Source of the DNA: Saprospiraceae bacterium
GTDB taxonomy: Bacteria; Bacteroidota; Bacteroidia; Chitinophagales; Saprospiraceae
Length of the DNA stretch: 52,841 bases
Direction: 5' to 3'
Assembly (NCBI GenBank): GCA_025056735.1
Contig: JANWVR010000100.1
Location: forward strand, 1 to 52,841
Shown here: positions 9,060 to 17,179 of the stretch, in pieces
Layout of the letters: each line of letters begins with the position of its first letter
Position numbering within the stretch: position 1 is the stretch's first letter
Notes under the pieces: model-generated
The model's database searches: none
What the model saw: only the letters and a program-made list of their open reading frames with translations
What the model was told of the DNA's origin: nothing
Made by a program: the position numbers and the translations under genes

Positions 9060-10268
9060 ATGTGTCGCTTCATTTTATCAACCTTGTTCCTTTTCCTAAC
9101 AGTTGTTTTGGGGTTCTCGCAACGGGACCCTTTGCCCCCACGAACGTCTTCCACGCGGACGGAGCGCCAGATTGCCGAGTGCCGACAGCAACTGCAACGC
9201 GCGTTTCTGGCCAACGATCACGGCGAAACCCAGTTTTGGATGGACTCTTTGCGCCGGTTAGAGACAGCTACCTTCACCACCCTGTATTGGGACGAACGGT
9301 GGCTGCTTTACCTGTGGTTGGAAAACTACACGCCGGTTTTTCAAGAGGTACTGCGATACAACGATATTGAAGCTGACGAAGCTTACCGGATTCGCCCACC
9401 CAAAGACAGTCTATTCGAAGTGATAGACCAAAAGCTCTATGACGAGCGCTTTGCCCTCTTCGACCACCTCAATCGGGCCTGGCTGAGCGCCGAAGAGCGC
9501 GCTTTTGGCGCCTTGCTAATCAATTACTTGCTGCGGCTCAACGTTACTGAAGAAGAGCAAGAAGCTTTTGACGCCCAGTTAGATGCCTTTTTGAAAAAAT
9601 ACCCGAATTCGCGTTTTAAAAAATTCATTCTCGCTCGCATGTACCATGCGCCCAAGCCTGCCGACTGGGGCCTTGGCTTCGATGTTCTGGTGGCCTCTGG
9701 CAACTGGACGGATGCTCTAAGCCGCTCGCTCAACGCGCCTGTCGGCGTTGAATTTTGCGGCTTCTTTTCCAAAAAGCGCTGGATGGGCGGCGTTCGCCTA
9801 AGTGTGGGCGGCGCAAAATTGAGTCGAACGGTGGTACACCGCGGCTTTGACTGGCTCGAAGGCGATCCTTACACCTTTCTGCAGGGCGAGTTGGAGGCCG
9901 GCTATGCGCTCTATCGGAAAGGCCGGCTTCAGATAGGCCCTATTATTGCTGGCGGTCGCAGCGGTATCACTCCGCCCACCGATGAAGAAGGAAACTACCC
10001 GGAGTACTATCCGGATGTCTTCCGCTTTAGCGGCTGGCATTACACGGCTGCTGTGCAGGCCGACGTGGCGTTCAACCGCGTTCAGCACATCAGTAAGAGC
10101 TCGTACCACGGCCTGCGTTTACGCTTGGGGCATCGCTGGCTCAGCCTCGATGCCGGTAATCCTTCCATGCGCGGGAGCCAATTCTTTGTAAGTATCGGAT
10201 ACGTGATTTTCGGAAGGCATGCGCTCAACCCTGCTGCTGCAAACCAGGATCCACTGAGCCTGCGATGA
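9060..10268 (+). CDS. Secreted hypothetical protein with barrel-like C-terminus
   Basis: A 402-residue protein with a signal peptide (MCRFILSTLFLFLTVVLGFS). Residues 30-190 are helical and charged, with repeat-like strings such as ERQIAECRQQLQRAF and EEEQEAFDAQLDAFLKKYPN, suggesting tetratricopeptide-like helices. From about residue 205 the sequence becomes alternating polar and hydrophobic, with Gly and aromatics (VGVEFCGFFSKKRWMGGVRLSV, LEAGYALYRKGRLQIGPII, LRLRLGHRWLSL, QFFVSIGYVIFG), as in outer-membrane beta-barrels or their periplasmic relatives. I do not recognise the family. It overlaps the next gene by 4 bp (ATGA), so the two are translationally coupled. The helical-plus-strand layout is inference from sequence pattern only. 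Confidence 0.8.
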   Translation: MCRFILSTLFLFLTVVLGFSQRDPLPPRTSSTRTERQIAECRQQLQRAFLANDHGETQFWMDSLRRLETATFTTLYWDERWLLYLWLENYTPVFQEVLRYNDIEADEAYRIRPPKDSLFEVIDQKLYDERFALFDHLNRAWLSAEERAFGALLINYLLRLNVTEEEQEAFDAQLDAFLKKYPNSRFKKFILARMYHAPKPADWGLGFDVLVASGNWTDALSRSLNAPVGVEFCGFFSKKRWMGGVRLSVGGAKLSRTVVHRGFDWLEGDPYTFLQGELEAGYALYRKGRLQIGPIIAGGRSGITPPTDEEGNYPEYYPDVFRFSGWHYTAAVQADVAFNRVQHISKSSYHGLRLRLGHRWLSLDAGNPSMRGSQFFVSIGYVIFGRHALNPAAANQDPLSLR

Positions 10269-11254
10269 GCTACATTCATGAGCAAAGCGACTTCGACTGG
10301 CTGAGCGACGTTAGCGCGCTGTTGGCCGCACAAGATGCCTGGCATAGCGGCGGCTATGATCGGGTGGCCAGCTACCAGCTTGTCTACCGCCCTCCAGGGC
10401 TGTTTGCCCTTAGCTGTGGCGCAGGGCTGCTGGCCGATCTGGCGCGGCGTTTTCGTTTCACGTTTGACATCATTCGGCGCTTAGGCAACCAAACGGACGC
10501 TCAAGGCCGCGCACTTTTTACGGAAAGTTTTCTCAACTATCTGCAGCGCCTGCGCATCCGCGCCGATGTGTGGGCTGCGCCGGAAGGCACGCTTTTGCTG
10601 CCCGACGAACCCATAGCTCTCGCACGCGGTCCCCTGGCGCACCTTCTCCTGCTCGCAGCGCCCATGCACTGGCTGCTATGGCGCTCTACCCACTGGGCTA
10701 CGCTCGCTGCCCAACAGCGCTGGCAAAGTGGATATCTCGCCGAAGAAGACCCGCCGCCAGCGCCTATCTCCAGCAACTCCCTGAAAGGATGGACTTTGCG
10801 CGCGCTCTACGTTGGCGCCAGCAGTCCCGATGAGGCCGAAGCTTTTCTGCACCAAAATGCTGAACCTCAACCCGCCGACGGCGAGGGCTTCCAGCCTGCC
10901 CGCGTGACTTTTGCTTCTAACGAGGGCTTAGCCAGACCTTTGGCCCAGGTGCGACGCACCTACCGCGGAAGCCACCCTCAGGGCGATATTTGGCTCACCC
11001 GCACCCACGAAGAGACCGCAAGCGTTGGCAAAACCACCGCCCATATCGCCGATGTGCGTACGCGCCGACACCGAACACTCCATTTCTCCCGCTTCCAGAA
11101 CCTCTATCAACCCGTCTTGACGCGCGGCTACCCCGTACTTCCCGACATCAAACCAGCCTACCTGCGCCAGCGAACGCTCACACAACTGCGCGCCTTCACG
11201 CCCGAAAAATTGGCCGACTACCCCCACGGGTGGTTTGTTGAGACTGACCGTTAG
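10265..11254 (+). CDS. Shortened nicotinate phosphoribosyltransferase homologue
   Basis: This 329-residue protein resembles nicotinate phosphoribosyltransferase at both ends. Residues 37-66 (SYQLVYRPPGLFALSCGAGL, then LARRFRFT) match the N-terminal glycine loop of the family. Residues 84-147 (LFTESFLNYLQRLRIRADVW, then APEGTLLLPDEPIALARGPL) match the highly typical stretch leading into the active site. Residues 276-325 (QNLYQPVLTRGYPVLPD, then DYPHGWFVE) match the C-terminal tail. Between these the real enzyme has a TIM-like barrel with the S-x-G-x-R-R-A, G-T-x-A-H-S, D-T-Y-D and D-S-G-D motifs. Here that region is cut to about 120 residues and I cannot find those motifs. Full enzymes have about 400-490 residues. 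Catalysis is therefore doubtful. The gene is coupled to the upstream secreted protein by a 4 bp overlap and lies 1.4 kb from kmo. Confidence 0.68.
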   Translation: MSYIHEQSDFDWLSDVSALLAAQDAWHSGGYDRVASYQLVYRPPGLFALSCGAGLLADLARRFRFTFDIIRRLGNQTDAQGRALFTESFLNYLQRLRIRADVWAAPEGTLLLPDEPIALARGPLAHLLLLAAPMHWLLWRSTHWATLAAQQRWQSGYLAEEDPPPAPISSNSLKGWTLRALYVGASSPDEAEAFLHQNAEPQPADGEGFQPARVTFASNEGLARPLAQVRRTYRGSHPQGDIWLTRTHEETASVGKTTAHIADVRTRRHRTLHFSRFQNLYQPVLTRGYPVLPDIKPAYLRQRTLTQLRAFTPEKLADYPHGWFVETDR

Positions 11255-11457
11255 GGAATTTACGATGGAGGCACAAAGAGCAGCGCTGAGGCGCGGAGAC
11301 ATTCCGAGCTATTTGTATCGAGATGAGGCAGAGGGCTTTTTTCCCATTTTTCCCTCTTTGCGCCTAGGCAGGATTGATTGGAGTAGGAAAAAAAGCGGCT
11401 TAAGGTAGGCCCAATACCGTCGGTATCGGCGGCTTTTATCTTGCCGGACCGCCGCTG
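11255..11457. other. Convergent intergenic region with weak hairpin
   Basis: Between two converging genes. AGAGGG at 11330-11335 can pair with CCCTCT at 11352-11357, but the loop is long and pyrimidine-rich. ATACCG-T-CGGTAT near 11413-11425 is a small perfect palindrome. Neither has a proper T tract after a strong stem, so termination here is only possible, not shown. Confidence 0.3.
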
Positions 11458-12264
11458 CTATGCCTGTTGGGCTGCTTCTTTCATCTGTGTCGCCAAAGGC
11501 TCGCCCAGATAGCGGTCAATGGCCCAATGCACGGCATAGATGACCGGGGTGAGCGTTATGGCCATGATGCCTTTGTAAACATAGTTTATGATAGAGATGG
11601 CCAGTGCCTGCATGAAACCAATTTGCTGCCCTACGTAAAGCGCGATGAGGACGACGACAAAGCTGTCAATAAACTGCGACACTAAGGTGCTGCCCGTAGC
11701 GCGCAGCCAAATTTTCCGCTCGCCCGTGATGGCCTTAATGCGATGAAAGATGGTTACATCCACAATCTGGGCGATGAGGAAGGCCACCAAAGAGCCGACG
11801 ATGATCCACAAACTTTGGCCGAAGACGATCGAGTAAGCCGTGTTGTAATCGGCCACCTGAGCACGTACGGCGGCCTGCTTTTCGGGCGTCCAGGCAGGCT
11901 TGATGTGTGCCGTTCGCCAGAAATCCGCCGGGGCCAGCTCAATGGCTATAAACAACATGACAAATCCGTAGGCAATGAGACCCGCCGTCAGATACGACAG
12001 GTTGCGGATGCCTTGACGGCCATAGTACTCGTTGATGATGTCTGTCATGACAAACACCACTGGCCACAACAGTACGCCTGCCGTCAGCGTAAACGATAGC
12101 GGCCCCTGGCCCAGGATGTTCCAGCGTGCCTCCTCTAAGCCCAACGTGCGCTCTAGAGAGAACAATTTCACGCCCATGAACTCGGCTACTAAGGCATTTG
12201 CAATAAAAAAACCAGATAAAACCATCCAAAGCCGGTTAGCTTTGGCTGAAAAAAACTCGCGCAT
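11458..12264 (-). CDS. Queuosine precursor transporter (YhhQ/DUF165 family)
   Basis: An inner-membrane transporter of 268 residues in the DUF165 family, whose E. coli member YhhQ imports the queuosine precursors preQ0 and preQ1. Visible features are an N-terminal hydrophobic helix with FIANALVAEFMGVKLF, then VFVMTDIINEYYG (the family signature with the D-I-x-x-E-x-Y-G core), then SYLTAGLIAYGFVMLFI, a middle loop, and helices with LVAFLIAQIVDVTIFHRIK, LVSQFIDSFVVVLIALY and ISIINYVYKGIMAITLTPVI. The strings A-Q-x-x-D and Q-x-x-D-S are typical. The gene is on its own, divergent from hscA with 140 bp between the starts. The exact cargo (preQ0, preQ1 or queuine) cannot be told. Confidence 0.87.
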   Translation of the reverse strand: MREFFSAKANRLWMVLSGFFIANALVAEFMGVKLFSLERTLGLEEARWNILGQGPLSFTLTAGVLLWPVVFVMTDIINEYYGRQGIRNLSYLTAGLIAYGFVMLFIAIELAPADFWRTAHIKPAWTPEKQAAVRAQVADYNTAYSIVFGQSLWIIVGSLVAFLIAQIVDVTIFHRIKAITGERKIWLRATGSTLVSQFIDSFVVVLIALYVGQQIGFMQALAISIINYVYKGIMAITLTPVIYAVHWAIDRYLGEPLATQMKEAAQQA

Positions 12265-12404
12265 AGGAAGCGAATGAGAATAGGTTAGGAGGAAATCTCA
12301 GCGTGCAAGGGCAGGAAGCACTCACTCAAACCAAAAAGGGCTTGCGTTGTTCTGATGGCCATGTTGCTTTCACCTTTTTCCCGACCTGAACTTTTATAAC
12401 CGAC

Positions 12405-14264
12405 ATGCCGCTCATTCCTATAAACATGCGCGAGGGCACCCTCGCTCGTACAGAAGATATTATCGTAGGCATTGATTTGGGTACCACCAACAGCCTTGTG
12501 GCTTATCTCAAAGACGGCAAGCCCTATTGCATCCGTGAAGCGAGTGGAAAATACGCTATTGTGCCTTCTATCGTCTATTTCACCTCTGAAAACGAAGTCG
12601 TAGTAGGAGATGCCGCCCGAGAAAAGCTGGTCTCAGACCCGGCCAACACCATTTATTCCGTTAAGCGCTTAATGGGTAAGTCCTATCGCGATGTGGCGAG
12701 TCTGGAGGGTTTTCTGGGTTATCAGATTATTGACGACGACACCGAGTCGCTGGTAAAAATTCGCGTGCGCGATCGCTTTTATACACCCATTGAACTAAGC
12801 GCTGAAATCCTGCGTGCCCTGAAGCGCCGCGCCGAAAGCGAACTGGGCCGCCCAGTAAGCAAAGCCGTCATTACGGTGCCTGCCTACTTCAACGACAACC
12901 AGCGCCAGGCCACTCGCGACGCTGGCCGGCTGGCGGGCTTAGACGTATTGCGTATTGTCAACGAGCCCACTGCCGCCGCCTTGGCCTACGGCATTGGCCT
13001 CGACCCCACTCATGCCGAAACCATCGCCGTTTATGACCTGGGCGGCGGCACCTTCGATATTTCCATCCTCAAAATCCACGAGGGTATCTTCGAGGTGTTG
13101 GCCACCAACGGCGATACTTTTCTCGGAGGCGACGACTTCGACCGCGCGCTGGCCGACTTGCTGCTCCGCAAAACAGGCCTCTCCTCCGAGATGCTGGCCA
13201 CTGACAAGGCGAGGGGGCAGGCCCTACGGCTGCAGGCTGAGGCTGTCAAAAAGGTTCTCTCGGACGCGAATATCTTCGAGGGCGAGATCATGGGCCGGCC
13301 GGTGCGCATCGAGCGCGCTGAATTCGAGCAGGTCATTGAGCCGTTGTTGCAGCGCACCATAGAATGCTGCGCCAACGCCTTGCGCGACGCCCGTTTGCAG
13401 CCTAAAGACATCGAAAAAGTCGTCCTCGTCGGAGGCAGCACGCGCGTGCCAGCGGTGAAACGCCGCGTGGCCGAGTTCTTCGGCCAACAGCCCTACGATA
13501 GCCTCGACCCCGACGAAGTGGTCGCTCTGGGCGCTGCTGTGCAGGCCGACATCTTAGCTGGAAACCAGCGCGACCTGCTCTTGCTCGACGTAACGCCTTT
13601 ATCCCTTGGCATCGAAACCGTTGGCGGGCTGATGGACGTCATCATTCCGCGCAACTCGAAAATACCCATCCGCGCCGCACGCCAGTACACTACCAGCGTA
13701 GATGGCCAGAAAAACCTCAAAATCGCCGTCTTTCAAGGTGAACGCGACTTAGTGCAGTACAACCGAAAACTCGGCGAATTCATTCTCTCCGGCATCCCGC
13801 CCATGCCGGCCGGCCTGCCCAAAATCGAAATCGCCTTCATCATCAACGCCGACGGCATCCTGACCGTCCGCGCCCAGGAACTGCGCTCCGGCGTCGAGCA
13901 GCAGATTGATATCCGCCCCGCCTACGGCATCACTGAAGAAGAGATGGCCCGCCTGCTGATGGACAGCATCACCCACGCCGCCGAAGACATGCGCACCCGC
14001 GCCCTCCTCGAAGCGCGCAATGAGGCGCAAGCCCTCCTACTCGCCGGCGAAAAATTCCTCCAGCAAAACGACCTGCTGCTCACTGAAACCGAAAAGGCAA
14101 CTATCCGTTCCCTTCTGCGCGCTTTGCAGGAAACCACCCAAAGCGACGACAAAGACCGCATCCATGCTGCTATCCAGCAACTCAACGACTACACGACGCC
14201 CTTAGCTCACCGCGCCATGGAGGCAACCCTTCAAGAGGCCATGCGAGGGAAGAAAATATCCTGA
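12405..14264 (+). CDS. hscA: Fe-S assembly Hsp70 chaperone HscA
   Basis: An Hsp70 ATPase of 619 residues. The N-terminal ATPase domain shows IIVGIDLGTTNSLVAYLKDG, AVITVPAYFNDNQRQATRDA, RIVNEPTAAALAYGIG, VYDLGGGTFDISIL and VVLVGGSTRVPAVKRRVAEF. The substrate-binding domain follows with LLLLDVTPLSLGIETVGGL, and a helical lid ends the protein. I call HscA rather than DnaK because of the 18-residue lead before the ATPase core, the string NTIYSVKRLMGKSYRDV, the shortness of the C-terminal tail and the absence of the Gly-rich, acidic end of DnaK. HscA cooperates with HscB and IscU in iron-sulfur cluster transfer. No isc gene lies nearby here. Short intergenic DNA on both sides suggests a single-gene unit. 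Confidence 0.82.
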   Translation: MPLIPINMREGTLARTEDIIVGIDLGTTNSLVAYLKDGKPYCIREASGKYAIVPSIVYFTSENEVVVGDAAREKLVSDPANTIYSVKRLMGKSYRDVASLEGFLGYQIIDDDTESLVKIRVRDRFYTPIELSAEILRALKRRAESELGRPVSKAVITVPAYFNDNQRQATRDAGRLAGLDVLRIVNEPTAAALAYGIGLDPTHAETIAVYDLGGGTFDISILKIHEGIFEVLATNGDTFLGGDDFDRALADLLLRKTGLSSEMLATDKARGQALRLQAEAVKKVLSDANIFEGEIMGRPVRIERAEFEQVIEPLLQRTIECCANALRDARLQPKDIEKVVLVGGSTRVPAVKRRVAEFFGQQPYDSLDPDEVVALGAAVQADILAGNQRDLLLLDVTPLSLGIETVGGLMDVIIPRNSKIPIRAARQYTTSVDGQKNLKIAVFQGERDLVQYNRKLGEFILSGIPPMPAGLPKIEIAFIINADGILTVRAQELRSGVEQQIDIRPAYGITEEEMARLLMDSITHAAEDMRTRALLEARNEAQALLLAGEKFLQQNDLLLTETEKATIRSLLRALQETTQSDDKDRIHAAIQQLNDYTTPLAHRAMEATLQEAMRGKKIS

Positions 14265-14313
14265 ATATCAAAGACATGGCGCTCCGATAGAATGCTGTAA
14301 GTGCAGGCGTTTT

Positions 14314-14339
14314 CGTCCCGCGCGGACGACATGTTTGTA
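14314..14339 (+). repeat. REP-like short hairpin element, copy 1
   Basis: CGTCCCGCGCGGACGACATG continues with TTTGTA. Its hairpin arm and the string GACGACATGTTTRTA are shared with the element at 33086. It lies between hscA and the next convergent gene. The frame read through it on the minus strand encodes a Y-K-H-V-V string, a familiar artefact of such elements. Confidence 0.55.
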
Positions 14340-14496
14340 TCCTGAGGCATTAGATGGCGCTGCGCTGCACATTAGCTGGACGGCACTGGCTCGTTGACAT
14401 CGTCGAAAAAACGCCGCTGATGTTCTCAGCCTCTGATACCATACGTCAATGGGGAAGGCGGCTGTCGGCAGTCTCGGGCATGTGCCTTTGAGCGTT

Positions 14497-15939
14497 TCAC
14501 CACTTCCACCCGGCTTGCTGCGCCAATTTCTCAAGAAATGACCCAAGGGAAGGCTCTAAGTTTTTGATTTGATGCACTAATTCTCGGATTTCCGACAGCT
14601 TATCCAAGTCCGGGCAATGGCGAGGCATAAAAGCCGCTAACGAGGCCTTGAGCCGCTCTAAGGTTTCTCGCTGAGTGTGGAGGGCGGCAACGGCGTAGTA
14701 CCAGCGCAATACGGGCAGGTAATACGGCTTGTCTAAGTAAGCCGCGTCGCGTTCGAGGAGTCTGTATTTGGTACAGACCTTAAGCAGCCGATCGAATTTT
14801 CGCTGCCCAAAGAGGCTTTCCAAATAACCCGTGAAGAACAGATGCCAGCGGTGTTGGAAAATTTCTTTAGGGTAGGCGCGCAGGTAGGTTTCCGCGTAGT
14901 TTTCAGCGGCAAGGTATTGCCCTAAGTGGTTCAGGCATTGGACATAAAGGCTTACGAAGCCAATCTTGTTGTGGAAACTGGGCGTTTTCTTGCTTTCGGG
15001 TTGGGCATTCTTGAGCAGCGCTAAGGCCTCCCGATATTTTTTCTGGCGGAGCAGGACAGCACACAAGTTGTTCACGTAGTGAACGTAGTCTAAGTTTTTC
15101 ACCCGGATGGAAAGGTAGCCGTAGTACTCAGCTTTTTCAAATTCTCGGAACTTAACGTGCAGTAGCAGCCGGTTGCCGTAGTAATTGATCAGGATGCGTT
15201 TGGAATAGAAGTTGCCCTGGGCCAATTGTTGTTCGAAGTATTCGTATTTTTCTAACAGTGGCTCAAAGCGGCGGTAGTTGTAATAGATAAAGGTGAGCCG
15301 CACTAAGGCCATGTAGCGGTTCCAGCCGTCGAGGGTTTCGTCGTAGAAGAGGTCGGTCAGGCGTTTTTCCCACTGGATGGAGGGGGTAGGGTCGCCGGCG
15401 TATTGTTTGACGATGTCGTGGGTGGCCTTGTGCAGTTCGTCGCTGATGCGCAGGGAGCGTTGCCAGGCAGACTCGTTTTTTTGGAGGAACAGTTCTACCT
15501 GTTCATGTTCGGGGTAGCGCATGCGAATGAGCAATAGATGGCGATACGCTTGCGCCATTTCATAGAATTTGACGAAATAAAACTCCGTGGGCCGGCAGGT
15601 TTTGATTTCGTGCAGGAGGCGCGCTTCGGTTTCGGGTTCTACAGTGTCGGTAAGTACTTTGCGCTCGGTATCGAGTATCCAGGCTAAGTGCAGGTCTACG
15701 TCGAGTGCGCTGAGTCGGTCAGCAATCCAGTGTTTGAGGTTGGAATATTTGCGCTTGTCTATGGTGTCGTCGAAGGGCTGACAGTCCTGGTCGTTGAGGC
15801 GGTGGCAGTTGGCGTGTACTTGCTCTAAGATGGCCACCTTGACCTTGTCGTCGAAGTGCTGGTGCGAGAGCAGCCATGTCGTCTCGTGCGGGAGCAGCGT
15901 ACGGGAAAATTCGAAGAATTTTTGCAGTTTACTGCGCAT
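14497..15939 (-). CDS. Hypothetical helical-repeat protein
   Basis: A 480-residue cytoplasmic protein with no signal peptide or membrane segment. It is almost wholly alpha-helical in character and very rich in Leu, Tyr, Phe, Lys and Glu. Tetratricopeptide-like helices stand out at YVHYVNNLCAVLLRQKKYRE followed by ALALLKNAQ, and at YVQCLNHLGQYLAAENYAET. Similar proteins with a conserved N-terminus resembling LPHETTWLLSHQHFDD exist in relatives as I recall them, but I can name no function. Use of TTT, TTG and AAA codons seems a little higher than in neighbours. A TATTTTCG -7 element lies 9 bases before the ATG, so the mRNA may start close to the start codon. Confidence 0.72.
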   Translation of the reverse strand: MRSKLQKFFEFSRTLLPHETTWLLSHQHFDDKVKVAILEQVHANCHRLNDQDCQPFDDTIDKRKYSNLKHWIADRLSALDVDLHLAWILDTERKVLTDTVEPETEARLLHEIKTCRPTEFYFVKFYEMAQAYRHLLLIRMRYPEHEQVELFLQKNESAWQRSLRISDELHKATHDIVKQYAGDPTPSIQWEKRLTDLFYDETLDGWNRYMALVRLTFIYYNYRRFEPLLEKYEYFEQQLAQGNFYSKRILINYYGNRLLLHVKFREFEKAEYYGYLSIRVKNLDYVHYVNNLCAVLLRQKKYREALALLKNAQPESKKTPSFHNKIGFVSLYVQCLNHLGQYLAAENYAETYLRAYPKEIFQHRWHLFFTGYLESLFGQRKFDRLLKVCTKYRLLERDAAYLDKPYYLPVLRWYYAVAALHTQRETLERLKASLAAFMPRHCPDLDKLSEIRELVHQIKNLEPSLGSFLEKLAQQAGWKW

Positions 15940-15948
15940 GCGTCGAGG

Positions 15949-15956
15949 CGAAAATA
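15949..15956 (-). promoter_or_regulatory. -7 element directly before the 15939 start codon
   Basis: Read on the minus strand it is TATTTTCG, matching TAnnTT(T/C)G. Its end is 9 bases from the ATG at 15939. Confidence 0.4.
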
Positions 15957-16093
15957 CGGGCGCAAGTTTACGGATTTAGTCAGCAAGGAAGTGCGGGCGT
16001 ACAAAGGAGGGATGTGCGAGCGCGGTTGCGTTCGCCCGGGAGCGTGGAGGTGGTTTTGCTACCGCTTAGGGTTTTTTGTCGGAGTTACCTGCC

Positions 16094-16837
16094 CTACAGC
16101 GTCAGCCCACCGTCAATGCTGATCGTTGCGCCATTGATGAAGGCGGCTTCGTCGGAGGCGAGAAAGGCATATAAAGCAGCGATTTCCTCCGGTTGGCCGA
16201 GGCGGCCGAGAGGCGTTTTGTCTTTCATGCCCTGGAGGACGTTTTCCGGGATGGCATCCATCATTTCGGTGTGGATGAAGCCCGGCGCCACGGCGTTGGC
16301 AGTGATGCCTTTGCGGCCGAATTCTTTTGCCCACACTTTGGTCATACCGATGACGCCGGCCTTGGTGGCCACGTAATTGGTCTGGCCGAAGTTGCCATAC
16401 AGGCCCACCACGGAGGCTGCCGACAGAATGCGCCCCCAGCCCTGGGCTTCCAGGTAGGGATAGACAGCCTTAGTGCAGTGGAAAACGCCAGTCAAGTTGA
16501 CGGCCAGGACGGCATTCCATTGCTCGAGCGTCATTTTTTTGAACGATGCGTCCTTCGTTATGCCGGCGTTATTGACTAAGATGTGAATGCTGCCAAAGGT
16601 TTTGACTACCTCGGCTGCCGCGGCTGTTACGGCCTCAAAGTCGGTGGTGTCCACGTGGAAATAGACAGCCGGCAGCTGCTGTTGCCGGCAATGGTCGAGC
16701 AGAGCGTTGCCTCGTTCGTCGTTGATGTCCCAGATGGCGACGTTGGCGCCTTCCTCCAGAAAGCGGAGCACGGTGGCTTTGCCGATGCCACTGGCGCCAC
16801 CCGTGATGATGGCTGTTTTGTTTTGCAATCGTTTCAT
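16094..16837 (-). CDS. fabG: FabG-like 3-oxoacyl-ACP / acetoacetyl-CoA reductase (SDR)
   Basis: A short-chain dehydrogenase of 247 residues from the ATG at 16837. An ATG three codons earlier is also possible. It carries the NADP(H) motif TGGASGIG at residues 12-19, the N-N-A-G motif in ILVNNAGITKDASF, the catalytic Ser in RILSAASVVGLYG and the catalytic Tyr and Lys in TNYVATKAG. The region KGITANAVAPGFIHTEMMDA and the end GATISIDGGL fit the FabG/PhaB group that reduces 3-oxoacyl thioesters. Whether it serves fatty acid synthesis, polyhydroxyalkanoate synthesis or another pathway is not clear. No acyl carrier protein or synthase gene is next to it. It diverges from the symporter-hydrolase gene. 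Confidence 0.8.
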   Translation of the reverse strand: MKRLQNKTAIITGGASGIGKATVLRFLEEGANVAIWDINDERGNALLDHCRQQQLPAVYFHVDTTDFEAVTAAAAEVVKTFGSIHILVNNAGITKDASFKKMTLEQWNAVLAVNLTGVFHCTKAVYPYLEAQGWGRILSAASVVGLYGNFGQTNYVATKAGVIGMTKVWAKEFGRKGITANAVAPGFIHTEMMDAIPENVLQGMKDKTPLGRLGQPEEIAALYAFLASDEAAFINGATISIDGGLTL

Positions 16838-17179
16838 AGTGGGCAAAGTTAGGCGGGCCCGTCTGCTTCATCCAGCGACTGTGCGGGAACGGTGGTTTTT
16901 CGGTCAAGGGTGGTTTTAGCGAGATAAAATCAGGGTTCAGACGCAAAAAAATATGGCATAATTCATTAAATATCAAAAAAATAAAAATAGGGTCCTTGGC
17001 GCCGATATGTTGCTGTGGGCTGTTCGGTCAGCCAAAAAAAAGATGAGGTGTGCGGTTGGCAAAGGGCGTTTTGGGGAGAACAGAAGCCTTATTTGCCCGC
17101 TAACTTGGCTCGGCATATGATTGCCTCGAGCAGTAACGCTGCGCAAGAGTCTTTTACAGGAAATATCAAAACAACAGCG
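16838..17179. other. Divergent intergenic region, AT-rich
   Basis: About 340 bp between the fabG-like gene and the symporter fusion. Positions 16920-16990 are markedly AT-rich compared with the rest of the window and probably hold promoters for one or both genes. I find no exact TAnnTTTG match I would trust. An in-frame ATG at 17015 upstream of the fusion reads as a Cys, Gln and Trp-rich tail with no family character, so I treat it as noncoding. Confidence 0.4.

Noticed and set aside
11743-12099. Long frames opposite the queuosine-precursor transporter and other genes
   Set aside because: They are antisense to well-supported genes, with poor amino acid composition and no motifs.
14268-14546. 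Small reading frame on the minus strand between hscA and the helical-repeat gene
   Set aside because: It passes through the REP-like element and overlaps the coding end of the next gene. The Y-K-H-V-V string is typical of frames in such elements.
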